A stretch of DNA of 64,000 bases, taken from NCBI RefSeq assembly GCF_002115725.1, contig NZ_JFKD01000011.1:62001-126000 (forward strand), read 5' to 3'. Shown here one piece after another: positions 34,187 to 46,318 of this stretch. The DNA comes from Marivita cryptomonadis. GTDB taxonomy: Bacteria; Pseudomonadota; Alphaproteobacteria; Rhodobacterales; Rhodobacteraceae. Under the pieces are notes generated by a model. That model saw nothing but the letters and a program-made list of their open reading frames with translations, did no database searches and had not been told where the DNA came from. Both the position numbers and the translations under genes were made by a program. Numbering within the stretch: the first letter of the stretch is position 1; each line of letters opens with the position of its first letter.

Positions 34187-35328
34187 TCCTCCAGCCAGCG
34201 CAGGATTTCACCCCGGTCACCGTCGAGATCGGGTGCGGCGGCGCGCACGGTCGGATCACCCAGCCCGCTCATCTTGATCGGGTTCCCCGCCGCTTTGAAC
34301 GCCGGCCGACCGTTTCTGTCCAGCACATCCACCACCATATTGCGCGCCAGAATCTGCGGGTCCCGCATCGCCTGAGCCACGTTCTGGATCGGACCGCTTG
34401 GGATGCCTGCGGCGCCCAGCTTGGCGATCCAATGGGCACGGGTCTTGTCGAGCGTCACCGCCTCGATCAACCGTTTGAGCAGGCGCGCGTTTTCAACCCG
34501 TGCCGGGTTGGTGGCAAAGCGGGCATCATCAGCAAGCGGAAGGTTCAGCGCAACACACAGTTTTTCGAACAAGACATCATTGCCGGCAGCAATCACAAAA
34601 AGTCCGTCCGCGGCATGGAAGGTTTCAAATGGGGCAATCGACGGATGCCGTGCCCCGGTGGGGCCCGGCGGTGTCCCCGTCACCGAGGTGATGGCAACCG
34701 CATGTTCGAGAATCGCCAGTTGCGAATCCAGCATCGCCACATCGACCTTACGCCCCTGTCCTGTCCGTTCCCGGTCCACGAGCGCCGCCAGCACGCCCTG
34801 GCACAGGAACATGCCCGCGACGATATCCCCAACAGAGGCCCCAACGCGCACCGGCTCGCGGTCCTTTTCGCCAGTGATCGACATCACGCCGCCGCGCGCC
34901 TGTACCACCATGTCATAGGCGGGGCGCTTGGCCTCGGGTCCGGTGTGGCCGAACCCCGAGACCGCACCGTAAATCAGGCGGGGGTATTGTGTGTGCAGAT
35001 CGTCCCAGCCATAGCCCATCCGCTCCATCACGCCGGGACGGTAGTTTTCAAGGATCACATCGGCCCGCGCCAAGAGACGCTCGAAAATCGCACGATCGCC
35101 TTCGGCCTTGAGGTCAAGCGCGATGGATTTCTTGCCGTGGTTGATCGTGGCGAAATAGGCAGACTTGCCCTTGGTGAAGGGAGGGAAGGCGCGGGTGTCA
35201 TCGCCGATCACGGGGCGTTCCACCTTGATCACATGCGCCCCCAAGTCACACAGCGTCATCGAACAGTACGGGCCAGCCAGCACATGGGTCAGGTCAAGTA
35301 TAGTGATACCTGCAAGCGGTTTGGTCAT
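34177..35328 (-). CDS. CaiB/BaiF-family CoA transferase
   Basis: A 383-residue family III CoA transferase. It starts MTKPLAGITILDLTHVLAGP; then come VIKVERPVIGDDTR, SIALDLKAEGDRAIFERLL, VILENYRPGVMERMGYGW and GAVSGFGHTGPEAKRPAYDM, where the Asp in AYDMVVQARGG is the likely catalytic residue. Members move CoA between carboxylic acids, for example formyl- or succinyl-CoA donors. The partners are not adjacent, so the acids are unknown. Longer reading upstream is not supported. Faces the agmatinase gene across 99 bp on the same strand. Confidence 0.88.
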   Translation of the reverse strand: MTKPLAGITILDLTHVLAGPYCSMTLCDLGAHVIKVERPVIGDDTRAFPPFTKGKSAYFATINHGKKSIALDLKAEGDRAIFERLLARADVILENYRPGVMERMGYGWDDLHTQYPRLIYGAVSGFGHTGPEAKRPAYDMVVQARGGVMSITGEKDREPVRVGASVGDIVAGMFLCQGVLAALVDRERTGQGRKVDVAMLDSQLAILEHAVAITSVTGTPPGPTGARHPSIAPFETFHAADGLFVIAAGNDVLFEKLCVALNLPLADDARFATNPARVENARLLKRLIEAVTLDKTRAHWIAKLGAAGIPSGPIQNVAQAMRDPQILARNMVVDVLDRNGRPAFKAAGNPIKMSGLGDPTVRAAAPDLDGDRGEILRWLEEKG

Positions 35329-35427
35329 GGGTGTCCCTGTCGAGTCGTGGTTTCTGTCAAGTGAACGCAGCCCAGCACATAAGTGCAACAGGGCGGTGTC
35401 GGGTCGGCGAAAACCCGACTGCTGTGC

Positions 35428-36387
35428 TCATCCGTCGCGCTGCGCGCGGGCGTGGAAAATGAAGCCCAGCAGGTTCATCAGCACCTGCGCCGCGAGGATC
35501 GACGTAGCGCCTGTCGCATCGTAATCGGGCGCCACTTCAACAAGGTCGATGCCGACGATCTCGTGTCGGTTGGCCACCTGTTGCAGCAGTTCCAGCACGT
35601 CGTAATACAAAAACCCGCCATGGCTGGGGGTGCCGGTGCCGGGCGCGATGGACGGGCAGAACGCGTCGATGTCGATCGTGATGTAAACCGGCGCGCCTTG
35701 TGGCAGGCGGTTTGCCACACCATCCGGACCAAGCGCACGGGCCTGCCGCACCGACAGGATGTCTGATCCGCAGGCGCGGGCAGCCTCATAACCTTCGCGC
35801 GCGGTCGAGCTTACGTTGCGGATGCCGACCTGTGTCATGCCACTGACCCATGCTTTCTCAGAAGCACGACGCATCGGATTGCCGTGGCCATTGCGCACCC
35901 CGTGACGTTCATCGACGAAATCAAGATGCGCGTCGATCTGCAGGATATGGAACGGCTTTGCACCTTCGAACGCATCGATGCAGGGGATGTTGATCGAATG
36001 ATCGCCGCCGATCACCACAGGCAGGGCACCTGCCGCCCGAATGGCCTCGACTCCCTTGCGGATATTGGCATGGCTTTGGACCGTGTCGGTGTGAACGATA
36101 TCGGCATCGCCCAGATCGACGATGCGCGTATCGGCCAGGTAGGTCACGTCGTCTTCGTGGTCATACGCCCCGGCATGACCAAAGCTAAACAATGTCGATG
36201 CCTCGCGCACGCCACGTGGTCCGAACCGTGCGCCCGCACGCCATTGTGTGCCCGCATCGAACGGTGCGCCCAGGATGGCCACATCGGCGTCGATGGTGGA
36301 CCAGTCTGCAACATAAGGGTTGCGGCCAAAGGTGCAGATGCCGGTGAAAGGCAGGTTCAGGCGGCCTGCTTCGTATCCGTGAGACAT
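35428..36387 (-). CDS. speB: agmatinase-family ureohydrolase
   Basis: Hydrolyses agmatine (or a related guanidino compound) to putrescine and urea using a dinuclear manganese centre. The 319-residue protein shows the metal ligands in VIGGDHSINIP, QIDAHLDFVDERHGVRNGHG and ITIDIDAFCPSIAPGTGTPS. The start MSHGYEAGRLNLPFTGICTF is followed by the arginase fold. Guanidinobutyrase or other ureohydrolase activity cannot be excluded by reading. It faces guaB divergently, 137 bp apart. Confidence 0.85.
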   Translation of the reverse strand: MSHGYEAGRLNLPFTGICTFGRNPYVADWSTIDADVAILGAPFDAGTQWRAGARFGPRGVREASTLFSFGHAGAYDHEDDVTYLADTRIVDLGDADIVHTDTVQSHANIRKGVEAIRAAGALPVVIGGDHSINIPCIDAFEGAKPFHILQIDAHLDFVDERHGVRNGHGNPMRRASEKAWVSGMTQVGIRNVSSTAREGYEAARACGSDILSVRQARALGPDGVANRLPQGAPVYITIDIDAFCPSIAPGTGTPSHGGFLYYDVLELLQQVANRHEIVGIDLVEVAPDYDATGATSILAAQVLMNLLGFIFHARAQRDG

Positions 36388-36497
36388 GGATGATGCTCCT
36401 GTTGATCTGGCGCCAGACTGCGACAGCGCTTTGCTGCCGTAAAGGGCGGATTGGGGCTTTCCACCACCGGCAACCCATGCGATAGGGACGTGCCTAA

Positions 36498-37973
<1,476 letters not shown>

Positions 37974-37991
37974 TCGCAAGAGCCTGCCCGC

Positions 37992-39143
37992 ATGACACCA
38001 GCCGCACGATGGGCCGCTGCCGCCAGCGTTCTCGACCAGATCGAAGCCGGAGAACCGGCGGAAAAGGCGCTGACCACATGGGCGCGCAAGTCGCGCTTTG
38101 CCGGGTCCAAGGACCGCGCAGCGATCCGGGATCATGTCTATGACATCCTGCGCTGCTGGCGGAGCACCGCAGCCCTTGGTGGGGGAGAGACAGGGCGCGC
38201 GCGCGTGCTGGGTCGGTTGCGTCAGACAGGTGACGACCCGGAAACTGTGTTCACCGGCGAAGGCTATGCGCTAGCAGCTTGCACCGACACAGAGCGACAA
38301 GCAGGGCAAAATCCCGTTGGGGCCGAAGCCGTCGATCTGCCTGATTGGCTTTATGCGATATTTCTCAATGACCTGTCTGGTGATGCTGATGTAATGGCAG
38401 AGGCCTTGAGGCATCGTGCCTCGGTGTTTCTTCGGGTCAACCTGCTCAAGGCCGATTTGGCCAGAGCACAGGACGCATTGCGCAATGATGGCATAGAGAG
38501 CACGCCGCATCCTCTGTGCGCCACAGCGCTGGAGGTTACCGACGGTGCACGGCGTATCGCCCAAAGCACGGCCTACCGTACAGGGCTTGTCGAATTGCAG
38601 GACGTGTCGAGCCAAGCTGTAATCGAAACCTTGCCTGTTTTCAAAGGGATGCGGTGTCTTGATTATTGCGCCGGCGGTGGCGGCAAGACACTTGCGCTTG
38701 CGGCGCGTATTGACGGCCCCGTTGATGCACATGACGCCGACCCGCGCCGCATGACGGACCTGCCGGAACGTGCGGAAAGGGCGGACGCCCGTGTGATGCG
38801 CACCGACAAACCCAAAGGCCCCTATGATCTCGTTCTGTGCGATGTGCCCTGTTCCGGCAGCGGATCATGGCGCAGAGCCCCTGAGGGCAAATGGCGGCTG
38901 ACCCCGGACAGCCTTGCTGGCCTGCACCAGACGCAGGCTCACATCCTCGATAAGGTCACGGGGCTTGTCGCGCCGAACGGCAGCCTGGCCTATGTGACCT
39001 GCTCGGTTCTCAAATCGGAAAACGAGGATCAGATCGAGAGCTTTCTGACCCGCCATCCCGATTGGACATGTGGGCAGCAGACGCGGTTTGGGCTTCAGTC
39101 AGGTGGTGATGGCTTCTTCTCTGCCATCTTGACGAGATCATGA
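37992..39143 (+). CDS. rsmB: RsmB-like rRNA m5C methyltransferase
   Basis: A 383-residue RsmB/NOP2-family enzyme that methylates cytosine in rRNA (C967 of 16S rRNA in E. coli). The C-terminal half has the SAM site CLDYCAGGGGKTLALAARID, motif IV VLCDVPCSGSGSWRRAPEGK with its Cys, and motif VI YVTCSVLKSENEDQIE. The N-terminal domain is shorter than in E. coli. It follows guaB after 18 bp, so probably cotranscribed. Confidence 0.88.
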   Translation: MTPAARWAAAASVLDQIEAGEPAEKALTTWARKSRFAGSKDRAAIRDHVYDILRCWRSTAALGGGETGRARVLGRLRQTGDDPETVFTGEGYALAACTDTERQAGQNPVGAEAVDLPDWLYAIFLNDLSGDADVMAEALRHRASVFLRVNLLKADLARAQDALRNDGIESTPHPLCATALEVTDGARRIAQSTAYRTGLVELQDVSSQAVIETLPVFKGMRCLDYCAGGGGKTLALAARIDGPVDAHDADPRRMTDLPERAERADARVMRTDKPKGPYDLVLCDVPCSGSGSWRRAPEGKWRLTPDSLAGLHQTQAHILDKVTGLVAPNGSLAYVTCSVLKSENEDQIESFLTRHPDWTCGQQTRFGLQSGGDGFFSAILTRS

Positions 39144-39237
39144 GTCTAAGATACAACTTATACGCGCATCCTTGTTAAGCGTCGCTTAAGTGTCATGCGG
39201 TCTAATGGCAGGGAACCAGTGTTCCGGGGACCATGCT

Positions 39238-41565
39238 GTGACCGTCATCGACCCAAGCCCATCCGTTTCCCGCTATGGTGTATCGGCACCCACGTGGATG
39301 CTTATCTGCGCCTGTGTTTCCGCAGGTTTGGCCATAACAGCACCGGCCAATGGCGTACGCAGCCTGCTGGTGTTTGCCTCAATTGCCTTCGGTTGCGCGT
39401 TCTTTTGGCTTGTCGCGCTGCGCAACCTTAGTCTCTGGCGGCAGAAAAGATCATTGAATCACATTGCCTTGCTTGTCGAACATGATGTCGTGCCCTGCGT
39501 CATGACCGATCTGCAGGGTCTTGTGCTGCAAACCAACCGGGCGGGCGTCAAGAAATTGCGGGCGCAGACCGGCCAGATGCTCCGCGCTTTGATCGAGATG
39601 CAGATCGTCGATGCCGCGGGCTTGATTCACCGGGTGCAGACTGCGGCTTTGCGACAGGGAATCGCGTCAGAAACAGTTGTGCTTCCGGATCGGCGGTTTG
39701 ACGTGTCGGCGCATCAGGTGGGTCCAACGGCGCTTTTGTGGCGGCTGGACGTTGCGCGCTCCGCCGACACTGATGCCGCCGGGCTGGCAACGGTTTACCC
39801 GACGCTGACCATCGGACGCGGGGGGACCGTGCTTTGGATGAACGCGGCTGCGCGGGATCTTGCGGGCGGGAGGGTCCGGTCGTTGGAAGATCTGATCACC
39901 GATCCACCGCTTCGACCAGGGCAGACCCACCGTGTCGGCACCGATGGTACGGCACAGGACTTTGTCATCAATGTCCACCCAGCAGGGGCCGGGCGGGAAG
40001 AGGTGGTGTTTGTCCCCAAACCCATACCAGTGCCGTCCCTTCCCGAGGATATGGGTTTCGAAACTCTGCCCGTTCCATTGCTCAAGGTTTCGCCACAAGG
40101 CGATGTCACGAACGTAAACCGCTGTGCACGGGATTTGCTGCATGCCGATGCCGAACGCGACCGAAGCCTTTCGGACCTGATGGAAGGGTTGGGCCGGTCG
40201 ATCCCGGATTGGCTGGCCGATGCGGCGGCGGGCAAGGGGCTTGGGCGATCCGAATTCCTCCGCCTGACCCGCCCCGAGCGTGAGATTTTCGTTCAGGTGA
40301 CCCTGACCCGCGTGGTGGAGGACGGCAAGGTTCTGCTTGTGGCGGTTCTGAACGATGCGACCGAGCTCAAAAGCCTTGAGGCGCAGTTCGTGCAAAGCCA
40401 GAAAATGCAGGCCATCGGTCAGCTTGCAGGTGGGGTGGCGCATGATTTCAACAATCTTCTGACAGCGATATCAGGCCATTGCGACTTGTTGCTCCTGCGG
40501 CACGACCCCGGGGATCCGGAATATGGTGATCTTGTCCAGATCCACCAGAACGCCAACCGCGCAGCAGCGCTCGTGGGACAATTGTTGGCCTTTTCCCGCA
40601 AGCAGACCCTACGCCCGGAACGTCTTGAACTGCGCGACATCCTGTCGGACCTGACACATCTGTTGAACCGGCTCGTGGGCGAAAAGATCGCACTTGACCT
40701 GCGTCAGCTTCCGGCGCTGCCGCCCATTCGCGCCGACAAGCGGCAATTGGAACAGGTGATCATGAACCTTGTCGTCAATGCACGCGACGCAATGTCAAAG
40801 GGCGGCACAATTCTGATCGAGACCGATCATCGCATTCTGAATACGCCCTTGAACCAAGGCCGGGCACATGTGCCGGCGGGCGCGTATGTCGTGGTGCGGG
40901 TGCAGGACGATGGCACCGGGATCGCGGCGGACAAGCTCGAAAAGGTGTTCGAGCCGTTCTACACCACCAAGCGCACGGGCGAAGGCACCGGATTGGGGCT
41001 TTCGACAGTGTACGGCATCGTCAAACAGACGGGCGGCTTTATCTTTGTCGACAGCACGCCGGGACGCGGTAGCGTCTTTACGCTCATGTTCCCGGTCTGT
41101 GATGACCCTGTGGTCGAACCCATCATCGCACCGGAACCGCCACGCCCGATTCCGGTGCGTCATGGCGATGGTGTTGTCCTTTTGGTCGAGGACGAAGCGC
41201 CGGTTCGGGCTTTTGCTTCGCGCGCGCTGGCCCATCGCGGGTTTCGCGTGATCGAGGCCAGCACCGCCGAGGACGCGCTGGAATTGTTGAAGGACGCCGA
41301 GCTAAAAGTGGATGTGTTCGTCACAGACGTGGTGATGCCGGGCCTCGACGGGCCAAGCTGGGTGCGCAAAGCCCGGCAAATGCGCCCCGAGGTGCCGGTG
41401 GTGTTCATGTCCGGTTATGCGGAAGACGTGTTCAAGTCTCAGGGCGCGCGGATCGAAGCCTCGGCCTTTCTGGCCAAGCCGTTTTCACTCACTGAATTGA
41501 CCTCAATCGTAAACCAGCAACTCGCGATACAGGGCGCGACAGAAAGGCAGACACCGGTGCAGTAG
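39238..41565 (+). CDS. cckA: hybrid histidine kinase CckA
   Basis: Top of the CckA-ChpT-CtrA phosphorelay. The 775-residue membrane protein has two N-terminal helices, two PAS-like regions, a HisKA domain with the phosphorylated His in GGVAHDFNNLLTAISGHCDL, a HATPase with QVIMNLVVNARDAM and EGTGLGLSTVYG, and a receiver with the Asp in VDVFVTDVVMPGLDGPS, ending in the typical FLAKPFSLTEL. I use the GTG at 39238 with a GGGGA site 7 nt upstream; an ATG at 39205 is in frame but lacks one. Its phosphotransferase ChpT lies at 10003-10632. recA lies downstream, as in other Roseobacter genomes. Confidence 0.93.
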   Translation: MTVIDPSPSVSRYGVSAPTWMLICACVSAGLAITAPANGVRSLLVFASIAFGCAFFWLVALRNLSLWRQKRSLNHIALLVEHDVVPCVMTDLQGLVLQTNRAGVKKLRAQTGQMLRALIEMQIVDAAGLIHRVQTAALRQGIASETVVLPDRRFDVSAHQVGPTALLWRLDVARSADTDAAGLATVYPTLTIGRGGTVLWMNAAARDLAGGRVRSLEDLITDPPLRPGQTHRVGTDGTAQDFVINVHPAGAGREEVVFVPKPIPVPSLPEDMGFETLPVPLLKVSPQGDVTNVNRCARDLLHADAERDRSLSDLMEGLGRSIPDWLADAAAGKGLGRSEFLRLTRPEREIFVQVTLTRVVEDGKVLLVAVLNDATELKSLEAQFVQSQKMQAIGQLAGGVAHDFNNLLTAISGHCDLLLLRHDPGDPEYGDLVQIHQNANRAAALVGQLLAFSRKQTLRPERLELRDILSDLTHLLNRLVGEKIALDLRQLPALPPIRADKRQLEQVIMNLVVNARDAMSKGGTILIETDHRILNTPLNQGRAHVPAGAYVVVRVQDDGTGIAADKLEKVFEPFYTTKRTGEGTGLGLSTVYGIVKQTGGFIFVDSTPGRGSVFTLMFPVCDDPVVEPIIAPEPPRPIPVRHGDGVVLLVEDEAPVRAFASRALAHRGFRVIEASTAEDALELLKDAELKVDVFVTDVVMPGLDGPSWVRKARQMRPEVPVVFMSGYAEDVFKSQGARIEASAFLAKPFSLTELTSIVNQQLAIQGATERQTPVQ

Positions 41566-41574
41566 AGGGTTGTA

Positions 41575-42180
41575 TCAGGCTCCGCGCAGCGGGATCGACT
41601 CCCACAATGCAAACTCCGCAGCCCGCGCACGGCGCACCTCCGCCGCCACCGAGGCAGACATGTCGAGTGGCAGCTTCGGAGAGACATTGGCGGCTGGAAT
41701 GTCAGGCAAAGGCCCCAAACGCTCAGTCAGGAAGGCCCGCAAACCGGCTTGATCTTCATAGCGGAAAAAATGGCGCACCGCGGTGCCGTTTGGCCGCGCT
41801 TCGACGAATTTCGCCTGATTGCCGACATTTGCAAAAGGCGGTGGTGTTTCGGCGCAGCAGGCGGTCAGAAAGGCATCAAAACTCTGCCCTTTGGTCGAGG
41901 TCGGTCGTCCATCAAGCGCCGGGCGCTGTCGATACCGATACCAACTGCCCAGCCAGCTGAGCGGCTCGCGGATCACTGCAACAAGCTCCATGTCCTCGGC
42001 GCCCATCTTCTCGAACATCGGGCGGAAGAATCGGTTGTAGCGATAGACCGGTGCGTGCTTCAGATCGGGTGGATCGGTGACGACCATCGACGCGCGCGGC
42101 CCAAGTGCCTGTGTATAGGCATGAGTGCCCGTCTTGGGCACCGAGAGCAGCACAAGCCGTTCGTTCCAAAACACCATCAT
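41575..42180 (-). CDS. sulfotransferase-like protein
   Basis: A 201-residue protein whose P-loop-like segment LVLLSVPKTGTHAYTQALGP resembles the PAPS-binding loop of sulfotransferases, followed by VAVIREPLSWLGSWYRYR, the second PAPS-binding motif. It is therefore probably a small sulfotransferase family protein, acceptor unknown. It begins with two ATGs; 42180 has a GGAG site at a good distance. It faces recA divergently, over 181 bp that include the SOS box, and converges with cckA with only 9 bp between stops. Confidence 0.75.
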   Translation of the reverse strand: MMVFWNERLVLLSVPKTGTHAYTQALGPRASMVVTDPPDLKHAPVYRYNRFFRPMFEKMGAEDMELVAVIREPLSWLGSWYRYRQRPALDGRPTSTKGQSFDAFLTACCAETPPPFANVGNQAKFVEARPNGTAVRHFFRYEDQAGLRAFLTERLGPLPDIPAANVSPKLPLDMSASVAAEVRRARAAEFALWESIPLRGA

Positions 42181-42295
42181 ACGCGCTGCTCCGATCCCTT
42201 TTGAGGTTTTATAAACCACTCCTTAACCAAAGCGCGCAACAGTGGAGGTGAAAATAAATATTGAAATGTTCGCGTTTTGATCTCATAAAGAATGA

Positions 42296-42310
42296 GAACA
42301 AGAGGCGAAC
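42296..42310 (+). promoter_or_regulatory. LexA SOS box upstream of recA
   Basis: GAACAAGAGGCGAAC matches GAAC-N7-GAAC, the alphaproteobacterial LexA operator. It lies 51 bp upstream of the recA ATG, a usual position, and probably makes recA SOS-inducible. Confidence 0.88.
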
Positions 42311-42361
42311 AAAAGCAGCAATTGCCGCCCCGGACGGGGTGTGGAATAAGGATCAAAAGCA

Positions 42362-43444
42362 ATGGCAACGGCAGATCTTCTTACCATGGACAGCAAGCGG
42401 GACGCGAACAAACAAAAAGCCCTCGATTCGGCGCTTGCGCAGATCGAACGCCAGTTCGGCAAGGGCTCGATCATGAAGCTGGGTGGCGAAAACGCCATGC
42501 GTGACATTGAATCGACTTCGACAGGATCACTTGGGCTCGACATTGCGCTTGGTATCGGGGGCCTGCCGAAGGGTCGGATCATCGAAATCTATGGGCCGGA
42601 AAGCTCGGGCAAGACGACGCTGACCCTGCATTCCGTGGCCGAAGAACAGAAGAAAGGCGGCGTTTGTGCCTTTGTCGACGCGGAACACGCGCTTGATCCG
42701 CAATATGCCAAGAAACTGGGCGTCGATCTTGACGAGCTTCTGATCTCGCAGCCCGACACTGGCGAACAAGCGCTCGAGATCGTGGATACGCTGGTCCGAT
42801 CTGGCGCGGTTAGCCTTGTCGTTATCGACTCGGTTGCTGCGCTCACGCCGAAATCAGAGCTTGAGGGCGATATGGGCGACAGCAGTGTCGGCGTACATGC
42901 ACGCCTGATGAGCCAAGCGATGCGGAAACTCACCAGCTCGATTTCACGGTCCAACTGCATGGTGATCTTCATCAACCAGATCCGCATGAAGATTGGCGTG
43001 ATGTTTGGCAGCCCTGAAACCACCACAGGCGGCAATGCTCTCAAATTTTACAGCTCGGTGCGTTTGGACATCCGCCGCATCGGTGCGATCAAGGACCGTG
43101 ACGAAGTGGTGGGCAACGCCACCCGCGTGAAAGTGGTCAAAAACAAGGTTGCACCGCCGTTCAAGCAGGTGGAATTCGACATCATGTATGGCGAAGGCAT
43201 CTCCAAAACCGGGGAATTGATCGACCTTGGCGTGAAGGCCGGAGTGGTCGAGAAATCGGGTGCGTGGTATTCCTACGGGGACGAGCGGATCGGGCAGGGC
43301 CGGGAGAACGTCAAGAACTTCCTCAAGGAAAACACGGCCATTGCGCTTGAGATCGAAGACAAGATCCGCGCCGCACACGGGCTGGATTTCGACATGTCCG
43401 CATCGGATGACGACGACACCACCGACGACATCGTCGAATCCTGA
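42362..43444 (+). CDS. recA: recombinase RecA
   Basis: Catalyses strand exchange and triggers LexA self-cleavage. The 360-residue protein has Walker [18 protein letters not shown], Walker [11 protein letters not shown], and the DNA loops ([39 protein letters not shown]). The C-terminus is acidic ([12 protein letters not shown]), normal for RecA. An ATG is preceded by AAAAGCA-rich leader with no strong ribosome site. The SOS box sits upstream and a hairpin terminator follows about 60 bp after the stop. Confidence 0.99.
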   Translation: MATADLLTMDSKRDANKQKALDSALAQIERQFGKGSIMKLGGENAMRDIESTSTGSLGLDIALGIGGLPKGRIIEIYGPESSGKTTLTLHSVAEEQKKGGVCAFVDAEHALDPQYAKKLGVDLDELLISQPDTGEQALEIVDTLVRSGAVSLVVIDSVAALTPKSELEGDMGDSSVGVHARLMSQAMRKLTSSISRSNCMVIFINQIRMKIGVMFGSPETTTGGNALKFYSSVRLDIRRIGAIKDRDEVVGNATRVKVVKNKVAPPFKQVEFDIMYGEGISKTGELIDLGVKAGVVEKSGAWYSYGDERIGQGRENVKNFLKENTAIALEIEDKIRAAHGLDFDMSASDDDDTTDDIVES

Positions 43445-43504
43445 ACAAACGCAGACGGCGACTGCAGAAACGCCCCGAAGTCAGACTTGAGTTCGAGAAT
43501 ACCT

Positions 43505-43537
43505 GGAACAGGGTGGCGGATGCGTCACCCTGTTTCC
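43505..43537 (+). terminator. hairpin terminator after recA
   Basis: AACAGGGTG (43507-43515) pairs with CACCCTGTT (43526-43534), flanked by GG and TCC that extend the stem. The T run that follows is short, so efficiency is uncertain. Confidence 0.6.
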
Positions 43538-43639
43538 GTTTCGGCGTGACCTCTGCGGTGGACAGCCCCCGTGCCAAGGGCTATTTCAGGCCGAACCCGG
43601 AACGCCCGGACCCCGAATACCATGCAGGTCAGGTCACAC

Positions 43640-46315
43640 ATGCCCACGTTGAACGATATCCGCTCCACCTTTCTGAGCTACTTTGAGAAACAGGGACACG
43701 AAGTTGTGGCCTCCAGCCCGTTGGTGCCGCGCAACGACCCGACACTGATGTTCGCCAACTCGGGCATGGTGCAGTTCAAGAACCTGTTCACCGGGGTCGA
43801 ACACCGCGATTACAAACGTGCGACGACTGCACAGAAATGCGTGCGCGCCGGCGGCAAGCATAATGACCTCGACAATGTCGGCTATACCGCGCGGCACCAT
43901 ACGTTCTTTGAAATGCTGGGAAATTTCAGCTTTGGCGACTATTTCAAGGAAGAAGCGATCCCGTTTGCGTGGGAACTGATCACCAAGCATTTCGGCATTC
44001 CCGCCGAGCGCCTCTATGTCACGATCTATCACACCGATGACGAGGCGTTCGAGATCTGGAAAAAGGTCGGCGTGCCCGAAAGCCGGATCATCCGCATCGC
44101 CACATCCGACAATTTTTGGCAGATGGGCCCGACCGGTCCCTGTGGCCCGTGCACCGAGATCTTCTATGATCACGGGGATCACATCTGGGGTGGCCCTCCG
44201 GGCAGCCCCGACGAAGATGGCGACCGCTTCATTGAGATCTGGAACATCGTTTTCATGCAGAACGAGCAGTTCGAAGACGGCTCCATGAAAGCGCTCGACA
44301 TGCAGTCGATCGACACCGGCATGGGGCTGGAGCGGATCGGCGCGCTGTTGCAGGGCAGCCATGACAATTACAATACAGACACGATGCGCGCGCTGATCGA
44401 GGCGTCGGCGGATGTGACCTCGTCCGACCCTGACGGCCCGGGCAAGACGCATCACCGGGTGATCGCGGATCACCTGCGCTCGACCTCGTTCCTGATCGCG
44501 GATGGGGTGATGCCGTCGAACGACGGGCGCGGCTATGTGCTGCGCCGGATCATGCGACGTGCAATGCGCCACGCGCATTTGCTGGGCTCCCAAGATCCGG
44601 TCATGCACCGCTTGGTGCCTGCGTTGGTGCGCCAGATGGGGGCGGCCTATCCGGAATTGCCGCGCGCGCAGGCGTTGATCGAAGAAACGCTGCGGTTGGA
44701 AGAGACGCGGTTCAAGCAGACACTGGATCGCGGGCTGAAGTTACTGGACGAAGAGCTGGGCGGATTGGCCGATGATGCGCCGCTGCCGGGCGCTGCAGCG
44801 TTCAAGCTTTATGACACCTATGGTTTCCCGCTTGATCTGACGCAGGATGCGCTGCGCGAAAAAGGTCGTAAGGTCGACACCGAGGGCTTCGATGTGGCGA
44901 TGGCCGAACAGAAGGCCAAAGCGCGGGCTGCGTGGTCTGGCACGGGCGAATCTGCGGATCTGGCGATCTGGTTCGATCTGGCTGAAACCCACGGCGCGAC
45001 CGATTTCCTTGGCTATGACACGGAAACCGCCGAAGGCCAGATGCTGGCGCTGATTAAGGATGGCGCCGTTGTGGATACGTTGGCGGAAGGCGAGTCCGGT
45101 TGGATCGTGCTGAATCAGACGCCATTCTATGGCGAATCCGGTGGTCAGGTGGGCGATACCGGCTGGCTGCGCCGACTAGAGAACGAGGACGATCAGGCCG
45201 AAGTGACCGACACGCAGCGGATGGGTGGCGGCAAGGTGTTCGCGCATCACGTCACGGTCAAAAGTGGGACATTCAAGAAGGGCGAAGCGGTGCAGCTTGA
45301 GGTGGATCACAGCCGCCGCACGGCGATCCGGGCGAACCATTCGGCGACGCACCTGCTGCACGAGGCGCTGCGCCGCGCATTGGGTGATCACGTCGCACAG
45401 CGCGGGTCGCTGAATGCGCCGGATCGTCTGCGGTTCGATTTCAGCCACGGCAAAGCGTTGAGCATGGCCGAATTGAAACAAGTCGAAGCCGAAGTGAACG
45501 AATACATCCGTCAGAACGCTCCGGTCGAGACGCGGATCATGACCCCGGATGACGCACGCTCCATTGGCGCGCAGGCGTTGTTTGGCGAAAAGTACGGTGA
45601 CGAAGTGCGGGTTGTGTCGATGGGCGAACAGTCCGGATCTGGGAAAGGCACCAATGGCAGCACCTATTCGCTGGAACTGTGCGGTGGCACCCATGTTCGG
45701 CGCACTGGTGACATCGGTGTCTTTGTGACGCTCGGCGATTCCGCTTCAAGCGCGGGCGTGCGCCGGATCGAAGCGCTGACAGGCGCTGATGCGTTCCGCT
45801 ACCTGTCTGAGCAGGATCATCGCCTTGGCGAAGTGGCGCTGGATCTGAAAGCGCAAGCAACCGACGTGCCGGCCCGTGTCCGTGCGTTGTTGGATGAGCG
45901 CAAGGCGCTGTCGAACGAAGTCGCGCAATTGCGCCGCGAACTGGCCATGGCTGGTGGCGCAGGGCAGGGTGGCGGGGCCGAACCGCGAGAGATCAACGGG
46001 GTGAAATTCCTTGCTCAGGTGCTCTCGGGGGTTTCGGGCAAAGACCTGCCGCCACTCATTGACGAACACAAATCGCGGATCGGATCGGGCGCCGTGCTAT
46101 TGATTGCCGACACAGGTGGCAAAGTGGCTGTGGCTGCGGGCGTGACCTCAGACCTCACAAACACCATCTCTGCGGTTGATCTGGTCAAAGCTGCCGTGCC
46201 AGAATTGGGCGGTAAAGGCGGCGGTGGCCGTCCGGACATGGCGCAGGGCGGTGGTGCGTCGGCAGAGAATGCCGAAGCCGCCATCAAGGCCGCCGAAGCC
46301 GTTTTGGGAGGATAA
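43640..46315 (+). CDS. alaS: alanyl-tRNA synthetase
   Basis: Charges tRNA-Ala in the cytosol. The 891-residue protein has the class II core ([37 protein letters not shown]), the editing domain motif [15 protein letters not shown] with its metal ligands and [14 protein letters not shown], and a C-terminal Gly-rich region with a coiled coil. I start at [11 protein letters not shown], preceded by an AGGTCA site; an ATG 18 bp upstream is an alternative. It ends 3 bp before a DUF1330 gene. Confidence 0.98.
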   Translation: MPTLNDIRSTFLSYFEKQGHEVVASSPLVPRNDPTLMFANSGMVQFKNLFTGVEHRDYKRATTAQKCVRAGGKHNDLDNVGYTARHHTFFEMLGNFSFGDYFKEEAIPFAWELITKHFGIPAERLYVTIYHTDDEAFEIWKKVGVPESRIIRIATSDNFWQMGPTGPCGPCTEIFYDHGDHIWGGPPGSPDEDGDRFIEIWNIVFMQNEQFEDGSMKALDMQSIDTGMGLERIGALLQGSHDNYNTDTMRALIEASADVTSSDPDGPGKTHHRVIADHLRSTSFLIADGVMPSNDGRGYVLRRIMRRAMRHAHLLGSQDPVMHRLVPALVRQMGAAYPELPRAQALIEETLRLEETRFKQTLDRGLKLLDEELGGLADDAPLPGAAAFKLYDTYGFPLDLTQDALREKGRKVDTEGFDVAMAEQKAKARAAWSGTGESADLAIWFDLAETHGATDFLGYDTETAEGQMLALIKDGAVVDTLAEGESGWIVLNQTPFYGESGGQVGDTGWLRRLENEDDQAEVTDTQRMGGGKVFAHHVTVKSGTFKKGEAVQLEVDHSRRTAIRANHSATHLLHEALRRALGDHVAQRGSLNAPDRLRFDFSHGKALSMAELKQVEAEVNEYIRQNAPVETRIMTPDDARSIGAQALFGEKYGDEVRVVSMGEQSGSGKGTNGSTYSLELCGGTHVRRTGDIGVFVTLGDSASSAGVRRIEALTGADAFRYLSEQDHRLGEVALDLKAQATDVPARVRALLDERKALSNEVAQLRRELAMAGGAGQGGGAEPREINGVKFLAQVLSGVSGKDLPPLIDEHKSRIGSGAVLLIADTGGKVAVAAGVTSDLTNTISAVDLVKAAVPELGGKGGGGRPDMAQGGGASAENAEAAIKAAEAVLGG

Positions 46316-46318
46316 ACC

